This document shows, in pieces, positions 27,637-37,773 of a DNA stretch of 64,000 nucleotides. Origin of the DNA: Alphaproteobacteria bacterium (GTDB lineage Bacteria > Pseudomonadota > Alphaproteobacteria > Rhodobacterales > Rhodobacteraceae); contig JAUIAS010000015.1 of assembly GCA_030425395.1 (NCBI GenBank), positions 1-64,000 of the forward strand, read 5' to 3'. Each line of letters starts with the position of its first letter. Position 1 is the first letter of the stretch. Position numbers and translations under genes: made by a program. The notes beneath the pieces were generated by a model. The model did no database searches, was not told the DNA's origin, and saw nothing but the letters and a program-made list of their open reading frames with translations.

Positions 27637-28679
27637 TCCGGTGGGCATGTGTCTGCGCCCTTTGGGGGCTTGTGATGGCCGGTGCGGCGGTCGCGGCTGA
27701 AAGGGACGTTCGCGTCCTGTCATTCGACGATCTGAGAGGATGGGCTGCGGATGATCATTCCGCGGCCCTGTCTGTTTTTCTGGAAACCTGCCCCGATTTG
27801 GATGACCCGGATTGGGCCAGCCTGTGCGCGGTGGCTCAGACCAACAGGATCACGGACGCGCGCGCCTTTTTTGAACTTTTCTTTCGTCCGGTTTTGATTA
27901 CCGACGGAAACGCACCGCTATTTACCGGATATTTTGAACCCGAGCTTGAAGGGTCTTTGTTCCCTACGGAGCGATACAAATACCCGGTCTATAAAGAACC
28001 GCGAGAGGCGCGCGCAGCAAACCCATGGCTGACCCGTCGCGAAATCCTGACCACGGACGTGATGAAGAACCGGGGTCTGGAAATTGCGTGGATCGATGAT
28101 CCGGTTGAGCTTTTCTTTCTGCAAATTCAGGGGTCCGGGCGTATCCATCTGCCTGACGGCAGCTATTTGCGTGTGGGCTATGGCGGTGCGAACGGGCATC
28201 CTTATCGGTCTATTGGTGTCGAACTTGTCCGGCGCGGGATCTACAACGCTCACCAAGTCAGCGCGCAGGTGATCAAGAACTGGGTGCGACGAAATCCCGT
28301 GGACGGTGCCGAACTGCTGCTGCACAATCCGTCTTATGTTTTTTTCCGCGAGGTCAACGAGGTGCCGGGGCATATGGGGCCTCTGGGGGCGATGAACCGG
28401 TCGGTAACGGGGATGCGAACGGTTGCCGTTGATCCGGCGTTTGTGCCATTGGGCGCACCGGTCTGGATTGAAAAGGACGGTGAAATCCCGATGCGCAGGC
28501 TCATGGTTGCTCAGGACACCGGATCGGCCATCAAAGGAGCGCAACGCGCCGACATCTTTTTCGGAACCGGGGACGAGGCGGGGCGTGCCGCTGGACGGTT
28601 ACGCGATCCGGGGCGGATGCTCGTTCTGATGCCGATCCAGCGGGCCTATTCGATGATCCTGCCGGAGTCAGCATCATGA
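27633..28679 (+). CDS. mltA: Membrane-bound lytic murein transglycosylase A-like
   Basis: Cleaves peptidoglycan glycan strands. 348 residues with an N-terminal signal (about residues 2-22, ending AVAA), an MltA domain with FTGYFEPELEGSLFPTERYKYPVY, then the 3D domain with the aspartates in QDTGSAIKGAQRADIFFGTGDEAG. No lipobox cysteine at the cleavage region is evident, so it may be periplasmic rather than lipid-anchored. Overlaps both neighbours by ATGA. Confidence 0.92.
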   Translation: MIRWACVCALWGLVMAGAAVAAERDVRVLSFDDLRGWAADDHSAALSVFLETCPDLDDPDWASLCAVAQTNRITDARAFFELFFRPVLITDGNAPLFTGYFEPELEGSLFPTERYKYPVYKEPREARAANPWLTRREILTTDVMKNRGLEIAWIDDPVELFFLQIQGSGRIHLPDGSYLRVGYGGANGHPYRSIGVELVRRGIYNAHQVSAQVIKNWVRRNPVDGAELLLHNPSYVFFREVNEVPGHMGPLGAMNRSVTGMRTVAVDPAFVPLGAPVWIEKDGEIPMRRLMVAQDTGSAIKGAQRADIFFGTGDEAGRAAGRLRDPGRMLVLMPIQRAYSMILPESAS

Positions 28680-29260
28680 GCCGGCGTAAATTGACCCAGG
28701 ATGAGATGGACCTGTGGCAGCGTATCGCGGAACAGACAGAAAAAATGCATCCGGACCGCCGTATCGCGCCATCTCTGGCGCGACCCAAACCTGAGCCGAC
28801 CAAGCGGGCGCCAACACCCGTTCAGCCGTTCACGCTCGGCCAGTCAGCCAAAGGGCAGGCGGCGCAGAACGCGCTGCTCCCCTCGATCGAGGACCGGGTG
28901 AATGCTGCGCCTCTGCAGATGGACCGCAAGAGATTCACCCGCATGAAGCGCGGCAAGGAGCGCCCCGAAGCCAAGCTTGATCTGCACGGAATGACGGTGG
29001 ATCGGGCGCATCCGGCGCTGACACGGTTCATCCTTTCTGCGCAATCTTCGGGCAAACGATTGGTTTTGGTTGTAACGGGCAAGGGCAAACAACGCGATGA
29101 CGGCGACCCGATCCCAAAACCGCTGGGCATCTTGCGCCATCAGGTGCCGCAGTGGCTTGCCTTGCCGCCGCTATCGCAGGCGGTCCTTCAGGTCAGCTCG
29201 GCGCATATCGCACATGGTGGCAGCGGTGCCTATTACGTTTATCTGCGCAAGGCACGATAA
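28676..29260 (+). CDS. Smr/MutS2-type domain protein
   Basis: 194 residues with a disordered, proline-rich N-terminus and a C-terminal Smr domain (LDLHGMTVDRAHPALTRFIL, VVTGKGKQRDDG, HGGSGAYYVYLRK). Smr domains are nucleases or nucleic-acid binders; the function of stand-alone alphaproteobacterial members is not known. Ends 2 bp from the convergent lipoprotein hydrolase. Confidence 0.88.
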   Translation: MSRRKLTQDEMDLWQRIAEQTEKMHPDRRIAPSLARPKPEPTKRAPTPVQPFTLGQSAKGQAAQNALLPSIEDRVNAAPLQMDRKRFTRMKRGKERPEAKLDLHGMTVDRAHPALTRFILSAQSSGKRLVLVVTGKGKQRDDGDPIPKPLGILRHQVPQWLALPPLSQAVLQVSSAHIAHGGSGAYYVYLRKAR

Positions 29261-29262
29261 GC

Positions 29263-30357
29263 CTATTTTGCCAATGGGCTGAGAATGATCGTGGTCGCGT
29301 TTTTCAGGACGTCGCGCTGGGCGGTAAGAAGATCTGCCGGTGTGCCAGGGCGACCGCGCAGGAAATCCTGAGGCAGGCCATCGCGCCGCCTGAGCATCGC
29401 AATCAACGCGGGCGAGGATGCAGGGACAAAATGGTTTATTCCGGTGTTGTCCGAAAACTCTGTCACATCAATAATGGATACCGGAAGATCGGCCACCGTT
29501 TCGGCATCGCGCAGATTTCCAAGCCGTTCCGGCTCCCCAGTCAGAACAGCCGACAGACGCAACGCGCGGTCGCGTTTGGACACAAAGATCACGAACGGTT
29601 CAGGCACACGCGCGATCCGCGCCATTTGCGAGCGGAACACATCAATCCCGATGTCGGGTGAAATCAGAATAACCGTGGAAACCGATCTGTCAGTCCAGCC
29701 GGGATCAAGTATTTCGATCTGCCGCAATGCCTCCATCAGAAGGTAGCCGCCCATGGAATGCGCCACCAGAACCAGCTGACCGTTTGTCGCCGCGTGGGCG
29801 GTTCTGAGTGTTTCCTCCAGCCCGTCGCGGGCAAAGATCACGCTGTCTTCGTCATACTGATAGCCGAGAGGGTGGGCCCGGCTGGGCCAGGCATAAACCA
29901 GTGACGCACCGGGGATATCAAGATCGGACCGCATCTGAGCCATTCGAAAAATGGCATCCGAAAAACTGTTGTTGAAGCCGTGCACGAAAACCGTCAGTTC
30001 CCGCGAACCCGCGACTTGCCCCTTTCGCAGGCTTTGGCGGAACGCGCCGTTGTCAGCATAGTCGGTCTTGGACAGAAAGGCGAAATCCCTTCTTGGATCC
30101 GGCTCTGCACCGCCGTTTGACACAGCGCCGACATCACGGTTGGGCGGCACGGAAACCGTGACTTTCCCGTATTCCACGCGTCGGCCACGCACAAAACCAA
30201 GCCCGCCGTCGGCGGATTTCTGACGGTTTGTAGCAAAGAAGACAGTTTGCGTTTCGGCGTCTGCGGGTGCGTCCGTGACGATCGGTGCGGCGGACCTGTC
30301 CACGGAACAGGCCGAAAGGGCAAAAGCCAAAATAAAGAATGCACGTACCGGTTTCAT
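29263..30357 (-). CDS. Alpha/beta hydrolase, lipoprotein (DUF900-like)
   Basis: 364 residues. MKPVRAFFILAFALSAC is a lipoprotein signal with the lipid-modified Cys17, so the protein is probably on the periplasmic side of a membrane. The catalytic domain has the nucleophile elbow AHSMGGYLL, an oxyanion-type FVHGFNNSF and a late histidine NHFV. Similar proteins are annotated as esterase or lipase of DUF900; substrate unknown. Start at 30357 was chosen for the signal peptide; a start 21 nt earlier is open. Confidence 0.78.
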   Translation of the reverse strand: MKPVRAFFILAFALSACSVDRSAAPIVTDAPADAETQTVFFATNRQKSADGGLGFVRGRRVEYGKVTVSVPPNRDVGAVSNGGAEPDPRRDFAFLSKTDYADNGAFRQSLRKGQVAGSRELTVFVHGFNNSFSDAIFRMAQMRSDLDIPGASLVYAWPSRAHPLGYQYDEDSVIFARDGLEETLRTAHAATNGQLVLVAHSMGGYLLMEALRQIEILDPGWTDRSVSTVILISPDIGIDVFRSQMARIARVPEPFVIFVSKRDRALRLSAVLTGEPERLGNLRDAETVADLPVSIIDVTEFSDNTGINHFVPASSPALIAMLRRRDGLPQDFLRGRPGTPADLLTAQRDVLKNATTIILSPLAK

Positions 30358-30405
30358 GGCCACCTTGTCTGCACACACGGTGATTCCGGCGTGACTACCA
30401 ATGGC

Positions 30406-31713
30406 CTACAGAACGTAACGGCTGACGTCAGCAGATTTCGTCAATTCGCCGAGGTTGCGTTCCACAAAGGCGGCATCAACCACGACAGCGTCCCCCGCAC
30501 GGTCCGGTGCGGAAAAGGACAGTTCCTCAAACACTCTTTCCATCACGGTATAAAGCCGGCGCGCGCCGATGTTTTCGACGGTTGTGTTCACTTCGGCCGC
30601 AATGCGGGCCAGCGCTGCGATTCCATCGTCTGAAAAGGACACGGTGACCTCTTCGGTTCCCATAAGCGCGGTATACTGACGGGTAAGCGCGTTGTCGGTT
30701 TCGGTCAGGATGCGGACAAAATCGTCTTCTGTCAGGGCGCGCAGGTTTACCCGTATTGGCAAGCGGCCCTGAAGTTCCGGCAAAAGATCCGATGGCTTGG
30801 CGATATGGAAAGCACCCGAGGCGATAAACAGGATATGGTCGGTTTTCACGGGGCCAAATTTGGTGGAAACGGTTGTGCCTTCAATCAAGGGCAACAGATC
30901 GCGTTGCACGCCTTCGCGGCTCACATCGGCACCGCGCGCATCCGAGCGGGCGCATACCTTGTCGATCTCATCCAGAAAAACGATGCCGTTCTGTTCGACA
31001 GCGTCCAGCGCAGCCCGGTTCACGGTTTCGTCGTCCAGAAGCTTGTCCGCCTCTTCGCCGATCAGGATGTCATAGCTTTCGGCAACGCTCAGTTTGCGGC
31101 GCGTTGTGCGTTGGCCAAATGCCTTACCGAACATATCACCGAGATTCATCATTCCCATGTTGTTGCCGGGTTGGCCGGGGATATCGAACATTTGCATCGG
31201 GTTCGAATTATCGGCGATGTCCAATTCGATGATGGTATCGTTCAGTTCACCGGACTTGAGCTTTTTACGGAACATTTCGCGGGTCGCATCGCGCGCGTCG
31301 GTTCCGGCGATTGCCTCGATCACACGGTCTTCGGCGGACTTATAGGCGCGTGCGCGCACTTCTTCGCGCATGAAGTCCCGGGTCTGGGCGATGGCGCTGT
31401 CCATCAGATCGCGAATGATCTGCTCAACGTCGCGCCCGACATAGCCGACTTCGGTGAATTTGGTGGCTTCGACCTTGATGAACGGGGCGCGGGCAAGTTT
31501 CGCGAGACGGCGACTGATCTCGGTTTTACCAACGCCAGTTGGGCCGATCATCAGGATGTTCTTGGGATACACCTCGTCGCGCAGATTGTCGGCAAGTTGC
31601 TTGCGCCGCCAGCGGTTGCGCAGGGCCACGGCGACCGCGCGTTTGGCATCGGCCTGCCCGATAATGAAGCGATCAAGTTCCGAAACGATTTCGCGGGGGG
31701 TGAGGTCGGTCAT
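30406..31713 (-). CDS. hslU: ATP-dependent protease ATPase subunit HslU
   Basis: AAA+ unfoldase that feeds substrates to HslV. 435 residues, with the GYVGRD pore motif, Walker [10 protein letters not shown], Walker [10 protein letters not shown] and the arginine-finger/sensor region RLPIRVNL; ends in RYVL. The ATG at 31713 follows AAGGGA. Normally immediately downstream of hslV, but here a BrnT/BrnA pair on the opposite strand separates the two. Confidence 0.95.
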   Translation of the reverse strand: MTDLTPREIVSELDRFIIGQADAKRAVAVALRNRWRRKQLADNLRDEVYPKNILMIGPTGVGKTEISRRLAKLARAPFIKVEATKFTEVGYVGRDVEQIIRDLMDSAIAQTRDFMREEVRARAYKSAEDRVIEAIAGTDARDATREMFRKKLKSGELNDTIIELDIADNSNPMQMFDIPGQPGNNMGMMNLGDMFGKAFGQRTTRRKLSVAESYDILIGEEADKLLDDETVNRAALDAVEQNGIVFLDEIDKVCARSDARGADVSREGVQRDLLPLIEGTTVSTKFGPVKTDHILFIASGAFHIAKPSDLLPELQGRLPIRVNLRALTEDDFVRILTETDNALTRQYTALMGTEEVTVSFSDDGIAALARIAAEVNTTVENIGARRLYTVMERVFEELSFSAPDRAGDAVVVDAAFVERNLGELTKSADVSRYVL

Positions 31714-31773
31714 GCAGGTATCCCTTTTGCGTTGGTGGACAGATACGCAGTTGATGAGGCGATTTGAAGGGGG

Positions 31774-31802
31774 TTGTTTTCTGTATATACAAACCGTATA
31801 TT
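31774..31802 (+). promoter_or_regulatory. Promoter of the brnTA pair
   Basis: TTGTTT (31774-31779), a 17-bp spacer and TATATT (31797-31802) form a good sigma-70-type promoter 43 bp upstream of brnT. The spacer contains the palindrome GTATATAC (31783-31790), a candidate operator for autorepression by the BrnA-BrnT complex. Confidence 0.65.
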
Positions 31803-31845
31803 TGAATTCCCGACGGAGTGGCGCTCGAAGGAGGGCGCTCAATTG

Positions 31846-32112
31846 ATGAAAATTGAATTCGATGAGTCCAAGCGCCGCTTGGTTCTCGCCAAGCATGGGC
31901 TGGACTTGCTCGATGCGGCGAAAATCTTGCAAAGCGCGTGCCTCGTTTCAGCGTCGGAAAGAAATGGAGAGCCACGTTGGCTCGCGATTGGGATGCTGGA
32001 AGGACGGGAAATAGCACTTGTTTTCACCAAACGCGGGGAAAACATCCGCCTGATTTCCGCCCGAAGGGCACGAGACAATGAAAGAAAAGCATATCACGCG
32101 CGTTTCTCTTGA
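31846..32112 (+). CDS. brnT: BrnT-family toxin (DUF497)
   Basis: 88-residue protein of the BrnT/DUF497 family, ribonuclease toxins with an RelE-like fold. [20 protein letters not shown] at the N-terminus (family signature F-D-x-x-K-x-x-x-N-x-x-K-H-G with R for N), and [16 protein letters not shown] at the C-terminus are typical. ATG 31846 has AAGGAGGG upstream; the in-frame start 72 nt earlier overlaps the promoter and is rejected. Overlaps brnA by 35 nt, toxin first, as is usual for this class. Confidence 0.85.
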   Translation: MKIEFDESKRRLVLAKHGLDLLDAAKILQSACLVSASERNGEPRWLAIGMLEGREIALVFTKRGENIRLISARRARDNERKAYHARFS

Positions 32113-32407
32113 CGATCTGCGCAACGCCAAAGGAAAAACGGATTGGAGTCGAGTTGCAGAAAGCGACGCCGACATCTCGGCTGACCCGGATCTCGACGAT
32201 ACGGAATGGGATTTGGCAGGTGCCACTGTCATGCAGGGCATCTTTGAGGGTGTGGAACTGCCTGAACCCCAAACGAAAACCGCAATCTCGCTTCGTGTAG
32301 ACCCTGATGTTCTTGATTTCTTCAAGTCCGCTGGGCGCGGCTATCAGACCCGTATGAACGCAGTCTTGCGAGCCTACATGGACGCGAAAAAGTCAGGTCA
32401 GGCCTGA
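32078..32407 (+). CDS. brnA: BrnA-family antitoxin
   Basis: 109-residue antitoxin of the BrnA class. Polar N-terminus that should bind the toxin, and a C-terminal ribbon-helix-helix-like DNA-binding segment [17 protein letters not shown] followed by [13 protein letters not shown]. Expected to neutralise BrnT and repress the shared promoter. Its last 10 nt overlap the end of hslV on the other strand. Confidence 0.85.
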   Translation: MKEKHITRVSLDDLRNAKGKTDWSRVAESDADISADPDLDDTEWDLAGATVMQGIFEGVELPEPQTKTAISLRVDPDVLDFFKSAGRGYQTRMNAVLRAYMDAKKSGQA

Positions 32408-32955
32408 ATCGTCTCCACGGTCAGATTGCCGTTGGTGTAGACACAGATATCGGCGGCGATGGCCATTGCATCACGAGCCACGGTTTCGGCGTCCTTGACG
32501 CTGTCCATCATCGCGCGGGCGGCTGCGAGGGCATAGTTCCCGCCGGACCCGATTGCGGCCACGTCATGTTCGGGTTCCAGAACGTCGCCCGCACCGGTGA
32601 TAACGAACATGTCCGCACCATCGGTGACGATCAGCATCGCCTCAAGCTTTTGCAGGTATTTGTCCGTGCGCCAGTCCTTGGCCAGCTCAACGCTCGCACG
32701 GGCAAGTTGACCGGGTGTTGCTTCCAGCTTGGTTTCAAGGCGTTCCAGAAGGGTAAAGGCATCAGCGGTCGATCCAGCGAACCCCGCGACCACGTCGAAC
32801 CCGCCGGGCGACAGGCGGCGCACCTTGCGGGCGGAGCCCTTGATCACGGTTTGGCCAAGAGATACCTGACCATCGCCCGCGATGACGACGCGGCCACCCT
32901 TTTTCACGCCGATGATGGTTGTGCCGTGCCAGCCGGGGAATTCGTTCTGGGACAT
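32398..32955 (-). CDS. hslV: ATP-dependent protease subunit HslV
   Basis: Threonine peptidase of the HslUV protease. 185 residues; processing after HG would expose Thr12 (HGTTIIGV). [24 protein letters not shown] and [13 protein letters not shown] are family blocks. ATG 32955 has AGGAGG upstream. The hslV end is 685 bp upstream of hslU instead of the usual few bases. Confidence 0.95.
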   Translation of the reverse strand: MSQNEFPGWHGTTIIGVKKGGRVVIAGDGQVSLGQTVIKGSARKVRRLSPGGFDVVAGFAGSTADAFTLLERLETKLEATPGQLARASVELAKDWRTDKYLQKLEAMLIVTDGADMFVITGAGDVLEPEHDVAAIGSGGNYALAAARAMMDSVKDAETVARDAMAIAADICVYTNGNLTVETIQA

Positions 32956-33056
32956 TGGGCCTCCTTGTGGTGTTCGTGCCTATATGGAACGCGCGGGCGG
33001 GTATCGCAAGCGGGCCGCTTGTAGAGCCGCCGACCGGGCGCTAGCGTTGCTGCGTT

Positions 33057-33983
33057 ATGATACCTGAAAAAACCGCGATATTTCTGCTCGATGACGGGCT
33101 CTGCCAAAGCCTTGCGGCGGGGCGGCACAACTTTCTGGGAAAATTGCGCGGGGTGCTTGATGCGTCCGGGTTCACTACCGAAGTGCGCCATGACAGCGTC
33201 GTGGAACAAATGTCGGCGCGCGCTGCGGGGGCGTGGACGATCATGCATATGGCACCTGTTCTGGATGATCGGTCGGTAACGGTCCGACGCGTGTATCATT
33301 ATCCTTTCTGGGCAATCGAACAAAACCACGAACGCTGGAACTGGCGGGTGGCGCGCACCGGTTTTGATCCCGATGTGGTGCCGCGCCACAGGGCCGAACG
33401 GTTCTATGCCTTCTGGGGCAAGCGCTTGTTCAATGGCGCGGTGGCTGACGCACGGCGCGACGGGTTTCTTTATGTGCCGCTTCAGGGGCGTCTGCGCGTT
33501 GCGCGACGGTTCCAGTCCTGTAGTCCGATCAACATGCTGCGCACGGTGTGCGAAAGCACGGACAAACCGATCCGGGCAAGCCTGCACCCGCGCGAGGTGT
33601 ATGACGCGAAGGACCGCGCCGCGATTTCTGCTTTGTTGTCCCGGTTTGCGCATCTGGAGATCACCCAAGAACCGATGGAAACCCTGTTGGCCGGATGCGA
33701 TGCAGTGGTTTGTGAAAATTCATCCGTTGCTTTCAATGGGTTTTTCTTTTGCAAGCCTGCGATCCTGTTTGCGCAAAGCGATTTTCATCACATTGCCTTG
33801 CGCGGGGATGTTGAAAATTGTGCAGAAACCCTGGCGCAAACCGAGGTGCACACCCCGGATTATGCCGGTTATGTGCATTGGTTCTGGCAGAGGATGAGCG
33901 TGAATGCCGGGCGTGAGGACGCCGAGGAAAAAATGCGCGCGGCACTGGAGCGAGCTGGATGGCCGATGGGGTCGGGTCCATAG
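33057..33983 (+). CDS. Capsule-polysaccharide-type glycosyltransferase or export protein, unassigned
   Basis: 308 residues, no signal peptide or membrane helix. ASLHPREVYDAKDRAAI and CENSSVAFNGFFFCKPAILFAQSDFHHIA resemble the GT-B-like donor-site half of capsule synthesis/KpsS-type proteins, where a conserved histidine and serine-rich loop bind the nucleotide sugar. No capsule or lipopolysaccharide genes lie nearby, so it is an orphan and the activity is unknown. It lies between divergent hslV (101 bp) and convergent trxA. Confidence 0.55.
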   Translation: MIPEKTAIFLLDDGLCQSLAAGRHNFLGKLRGVLDASGFTTEVRHDSVVEQMSARAAGAWTIMHMAPVLDDRSVTVRRVYHYPFWAIEQNHERWNWRVARTGFDPDVVPRHRAERFYAFWGKRLFNGAVADARRDGFLYVPLQGRLRVARRFQSCSPINMLRTVCESTDKPIRASLHPREVYDAKDRAAISALLSRFAHLEITQEPMETLLAGCDAVVCENSSVAFNGFFFCKPAILFAQSDFHHIALRGDVENCAETLAQTEVHTPDYAGYVHWFWQRMSVNAGREDAEEKMRAALERAGWPMGSGP

Positions 33984-34012
33984 AAAAAGGCGCGACCTGT
34001 GTCGTACGCGCC
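33984..34012 (-). terminator. Intrinsic terminator of the trxA operon
   Basis: On the minus strand, GGCGCG pairs with CGCGCC around a 12-nt loop and TTTTT follows (A-run at 33984-33988). It lies 25 bp after the trxA stop and directly abuts the stop of the convergent orphan gene. Confidence 0.7.
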
Positions 34013-34036
34013 CTGAATCTTTCGATCATGTATGGA

Positions 34037-34357
34037 TCAGATGGAGTCTTCGATCCAGCTTTGCAGCGCGGCCTTGGGCGCGGCGCCTGCACGGTTCGAT
34101 ATCACCTGACCATCTTTGAAGATGAACAGCGCCGGAATGCCGCGCACACCCATCTGGGCAGGGGAATTCGGGTTCTCATCAACATTGATCTTGGCAATTT
34201 TTACCTTGCCGTCCATTTCGGCGGACAATTCTTCGAGTGCTGGGCCGATCTGTTTGCACGGGCCGCACCATTCTGCCCAGAAGTCGACAACCACGGGGAT
34301 GTCCGAATTGCGCACTTCGCTGTCAAATGTGTCGTCAGTCACTGCAACGGTTGCCAT
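34037..34357 (-). CDS. trxA: Thioredoxin
   Basis: 106-residue thioredoxin with the active site WCGPCK (Cys31, Cys34), [12 protein letters not shown] and the cis-proline region [12 protein letters not shown]. Cytosolic thiol-disulfide reductant. Last gene of the leftward unit, 41 bp after addA. Confidence 0.96.
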   Translation of the reverse strand: MATVAVTDDTFDSEVRNSDIPVVVDFWAEWCGPCKQIGPALEELSAEMDGKVKIAKINVDENPNSPAQMGVRGIPALFIFKDGQVISNRAGAAPKAALQSWIEDSI

Positions 34358-34398
34358 TTTGTTGTCTCCTCGAAGGGGTGATACGTTGGATGCGGAAC

Positions 34399-37300
34399 CT
34401 ATGGAGCGCCGTCGGTCCCGTCAAGGGAGGGTGAGCGCGCCAATGCATCTTTCACCAGATCGTGCGGCAAAGTCATAAGCGCAGGACGCGCCGTCCAAAG
34501 AACCGCGATGTCGATGGGCCTGCCGGGATAAACCGATTGCAAAGCAACCAGATAAGCCCCCATTTGTCGCAAGATGCCTTCGGGGCAGGAGGCGGGATCT
34601 TCGGGGATCACGGCATTGGTCTTGAAATCCACAGCCATCACGCGATCGTCATTGATGATCAGTCGATCAATGGTGCCGTGCAGACGCCGTGCACCGACCG
34701 GCGCGGAAATCGGAACTTCGGAAAGGCCGGGCCGGGTCAAAACCTCGGCGATGGTGGGTTCGCTCAGAACCTTTGTGGCATGGGACAGTGCTTCGGTTCG
34801 CTGAGCATTGGTTGCGTCGGGCAACAGGGCACGGGCGGCATCCGCGTGGTCCGCTGCGGGCAGTCCGGGCAGGTGTTCGAGGAGCAGATGGACCCATGTT
34901 CCAAACTGTTTGGCTGCGTCTTCGTCCTGTCCTCCGTCACCGCCGATTGCCTTGGCTCCGCCAAGATCGGACGGTGCCAGCGTCGCCAAGGGGGCAGGGC
35001 GATCCGGTGGCAGGGTGCGCAGATGATTGGGCAAAGGTGTATTTTGGGAAGCACCTTTTTCAGGCACCCCGTCACCCGCTAGGGTCCAGTCACCGGTTTC
35101 GATGCGCAGACCGGACCAGTCGCCAAAGTCATGTTCGACCGCACCACAGCTTTGCATGGCGGTGCCGATCTGGGTGAACCACGTTGGTTTGTCTTCTTTT
35201 CCGATATTCCCGGCAGCGGCCACGATCAGCCATTGTTCCGCCCGCGTCATGGCCACGTAAAGCAGGCGCTGAGCTTCGCGATCCGCCGCTTCGGATTCTT
35301 CTTCCTGTGCGGCGCGCAGAATTGCGGGCGCGGTATCTTTCGCGGCGCGCCAGAAGACACCGCCGCCGGGTTCCTTGACCAACGGGTTTGTTGATCCGGG
35401 GCGGCGATACGTGGCGGTGTCGGGCAGGATCACAATGGGCGCTTCAAGCCCCTTGGCACCGTGTACGGTCATCACTCGGATCATATCGCTCCCGGCGTCG
35501 ATCTGGCGTTTGATTTCAAGGTTATCGGTCTGCATCCAGACAAGGAATCCGGTCAGGCTCGGAATATCCGACCGTTCATAAGCGAGCGCCTGACCAAGCA
35601 ATGCGTTGATCCCGTCAACCGCCTCGTGACCCAGTCTGCCAACTAGCCTGCTGCGTCCATCGTGTCGCGTGAGGATGCGTTCAATCAGATCGTAGGGCCG
35701 CAGGAAATCTGTCTGGCCCAGAAGATCGATCAAAATCCCCAGCGTGTCGGGAAATTCCGCCGCTCGATCGCGCAGCGCGGTCCACAAGAACCGCCCCTTG
35801 TCGCGGCGATGAGCGAGATCAAAGAGCGCCTGTTCACTCCACCCGAACAGAGGCGAACGCAGCGCGGTTGCAAGCGAAAGGTCATCCTCTGGCGTGGCAA
35901 GAAATGACAAAAGCGCGGCAAGGTCCTTGACCGCGACTTCGGCCCCGACCTTGAGCCTGTCGGCTCCGGCGATGGGTAGGCCCGCTGCTTTGCAGGCGCG
36001 AATGATCTCGGGAAAAATTCCGGACCGTCTGCGCACGAGGATCAGGAAATCGCCAGCCGTGACGCGGCGCGCGGTCTTGCCGTCACGGGCGGGAAGGGTG
36101 GTGCCATCGCTACACATTTGACCGATCCGCGCGGCGATCCGGTTGGCCAGAACCCGGTTTGCATGTTCGGGGCTGACGCGATCAAGCGGGTCATACCAGT
36201 GGCGGTCCTCTTTGGTGTCCTCGGTCTGAAGATCCTCCCAAAGATCGACACGCCCGGGCATGTCGGCAAAAAATGCGCTGTGGCGCACGCTGGCCGGAAA
36301 ACCGGCCGCGTCCTGACCGGCAAAACAGGTATCAACCACGCGCAGGATCGCCGAAGACGTGCGGAACGAGTAAGACAGCGACCGTTCTGTAAGAGCGTGG
36401 CCGCTCCCGGCGAGGTGGTCGCGGAAATGTTCTTGCATCCGGTCGAATTCCCGGGGATCGGCCCCCTGAAAGGAATAAATCGACTGCTTTTTATCACCCA
36501 CCACAAAAATCGTGCGGTCGGTATCGGCGCGGGCACCTTCGCCGCTGGTGATTTCCCCGACAAGGTTACGCACCACATCCCATTGCGTCGGGCTGGTGTC
36601 TTGCGCCTCATCCACAAGGACATGGTCGATACCGCCGTCAAGCTTGTAGAGCACCCACGCTGCAACAGAGGGGTTGTTAAGAAGTGACTGCGTGCGGGTG
36701 ATCAGATCGTCATAGTCGAGCCAGCCGCGCATTTGTTTGCGCCGTTCATATTCCGGCACGAACACCTCCGCAAACCGGGTGATGGCCCATTGCTTGGCCG
36801 CAAGATCGCAAGCGCGCAGCAGTTCGTGGCCCTGTGCCAGCCGTTCGCAAAAGGCTTCCAGCGTGTCCAAGTGCGGGCCAAGGTCAGATCTGATCTTCTT
36901 TGTTGTGGCGCTCGTGCTCTGCCGCGAGCGATCCTTGAGCAAGAAAAGCTGAGACAGGATTTCAAAGGACGCCATATCGGGCGTGGCGGGCAATTGGGCC
37001 AGTGCCCTGAGAATTTTTTCAGCGGCTTTTGACTTATCAAGACACGCGGGCAGGTGGGCGAGCATCGCCTGCTCGGATCCATCGAACACCAGCCGGACGA
37101 CATGATCTTTGGGATCGCCCATAGGGGCACCGATGCGATCATAAACTTCTTGCTTTGTGGGCGCGGGCGTAAAGGCTGCGCGATTGCCGACGATGCCGCG
37201 TGTTATCGTCGACAGATCGTTTTCGCCTCTCAGGCCTGCGACAGCGGCCACGATTTCGCGATGGTCTCCTTCGGCCAGGTCATCGACAACTTCGGCCTGA

Positions 37301-37773
37301 AGGAGTTCTGCGGCGCGGTCCTCCATTTCGGTGAACTGGGGTGTCACGCCAGCCTCAAGAGGGAAACGGCGCAGAATGCCAGCACAGAAGGAATGGATCG
37401 TCTGAATCTTGAGCCCGCCCGGAGCCTCGATCGCTTGGGCAAACAATGTTCGTGCGTCGCGAAGACGGTCATCGTCAAGGGGCCCGTCGGCACCCAGTTC
37501 GGTCAGTTTCCGGCGCAGCTCCTCGGTGTTGAGCATGGCCCATTCGCCCAAGCGTTCGAACAGGCGGTTCTGCATCTCGCTTGCGGCGGCCTTGGTATAG
37601 GTCAGGCACAGGATGCTTTGCGGATTGACGCCGCCCAGCAGCAACCGCGCCACGCGATCTGTCAGAACCCGCGTCTTGCCTGATCCTGCATTGGCTTCGA
37701 GCCATGTTGATGCCTGTGGATCGGCGGCGCGAACTTGTGCTTCTGTTGCGTCGTTACGAATAGGGGCTGTCAT
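34399..37773 (-). CDS. addA: Double-strand break repair helicase-nuclease AddA
   Basis: 1124-residue UvrD-family helicase with a C-terminal nuclease domain; with AddB it resects DNA ends for RecA (the RecBCD counterpart). Walker A ANAGSGKT at residues 27-34, [14 protein letters not shown] (Walker B), motif [11 protein letters not shown] and a C-terminal nuclease segment [11 protein letters not shown]. Overlaps the addB stop by 4 nt. Confidence 0.95.
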   Translation of the reverse strand: MTAPIRNDATEAQVRAADPQASTWLEANAGSGKTRVLTDRVARLLLGGVNPQSILCLTYTKAAASEMQNRLFERLGEWAMLNTEELRRKLTELGADGPLDDDRLRDARTLFAQAIEAPGGLKIQTIHSFCAGILRRFPLEAGVTPQFTEMEDRAAELLQAEVVDDLAEGDHREIVAAVAGLRGENDLSTITRGIVGNRAAFTPAPTKQEVYDRIGAPMGDPKDHVVRLVFDGSEQAMLAHLPACLDKSKAAEKILRALAQLPATPDMASFEILSQLFLLKDRSRQSTSATTKKIRSDLGPHLDTLEAFCERLAQGHELLRACDLAAKQWAITRFAEVFVPEYERRKQMRGWLDYDDLITRTQSLLNNPSVAAWVLYKLDGGIDHVLVDEAQDTSPTQWDVVRNLVGEITSGEGARADTDRTIFVVGDKKQSIYSFQGADPREFDRMQEHFRDHLAGSGHALTERSLSYSFRTSSAILRVVDTCFAGQDAAGFPASVRHSAFFADMPGRVDLWEDLQTEDTKEDRHWYDPLDRVSPEHANRVLANRIAARIGQMCSDGTTLPARDGKTARRVTAGDFLILVRRRSGIFPEIIRACKAAGLPIAGADRLKVGAEVAVKDLAALLSFLATPEDDLSLATALRSPLFGWSEQALFDLAHRRDKGRFLWTALRDRAAEFPDTLGILIDLLGQTDFLRPYDLIERILTRHDGRSRLVGRLGHEAVDGINALLGQALAYERSDIPSLTGFLVWMQTDNLEIKRQIDAGSDMIRVMTVHGAKGLEAPIVILPDTATYRRPGSTNPLVKEPGGGVFWRAAKDTAPAILRAAQEEESEAADREAQRLLYVAMTRAEQWLIVAAAGNIGKEDKPTWFTQIGTAMQSCGAVEHDFGDWSGLRIETGDWTLAGDGVPEKGASQNTPLPNHLRTLPPDRPAPLATLAPSDLGGAKAIGGDGGQDEDAAKQFGTWVHLLLEHLPGLPAADHADAARALLPDATNAQRTEALSHATKVLSEPTIAEVLTRPGLSEVPISAPVGARRLHGTIDRLIINDDRVMAVDFKTNAVIPEDPASCPEGILRQMGAYLVALQSVYPGRPIDIAVLWTARPALMTLPHDLVKDALARSPSLDGTDGAP

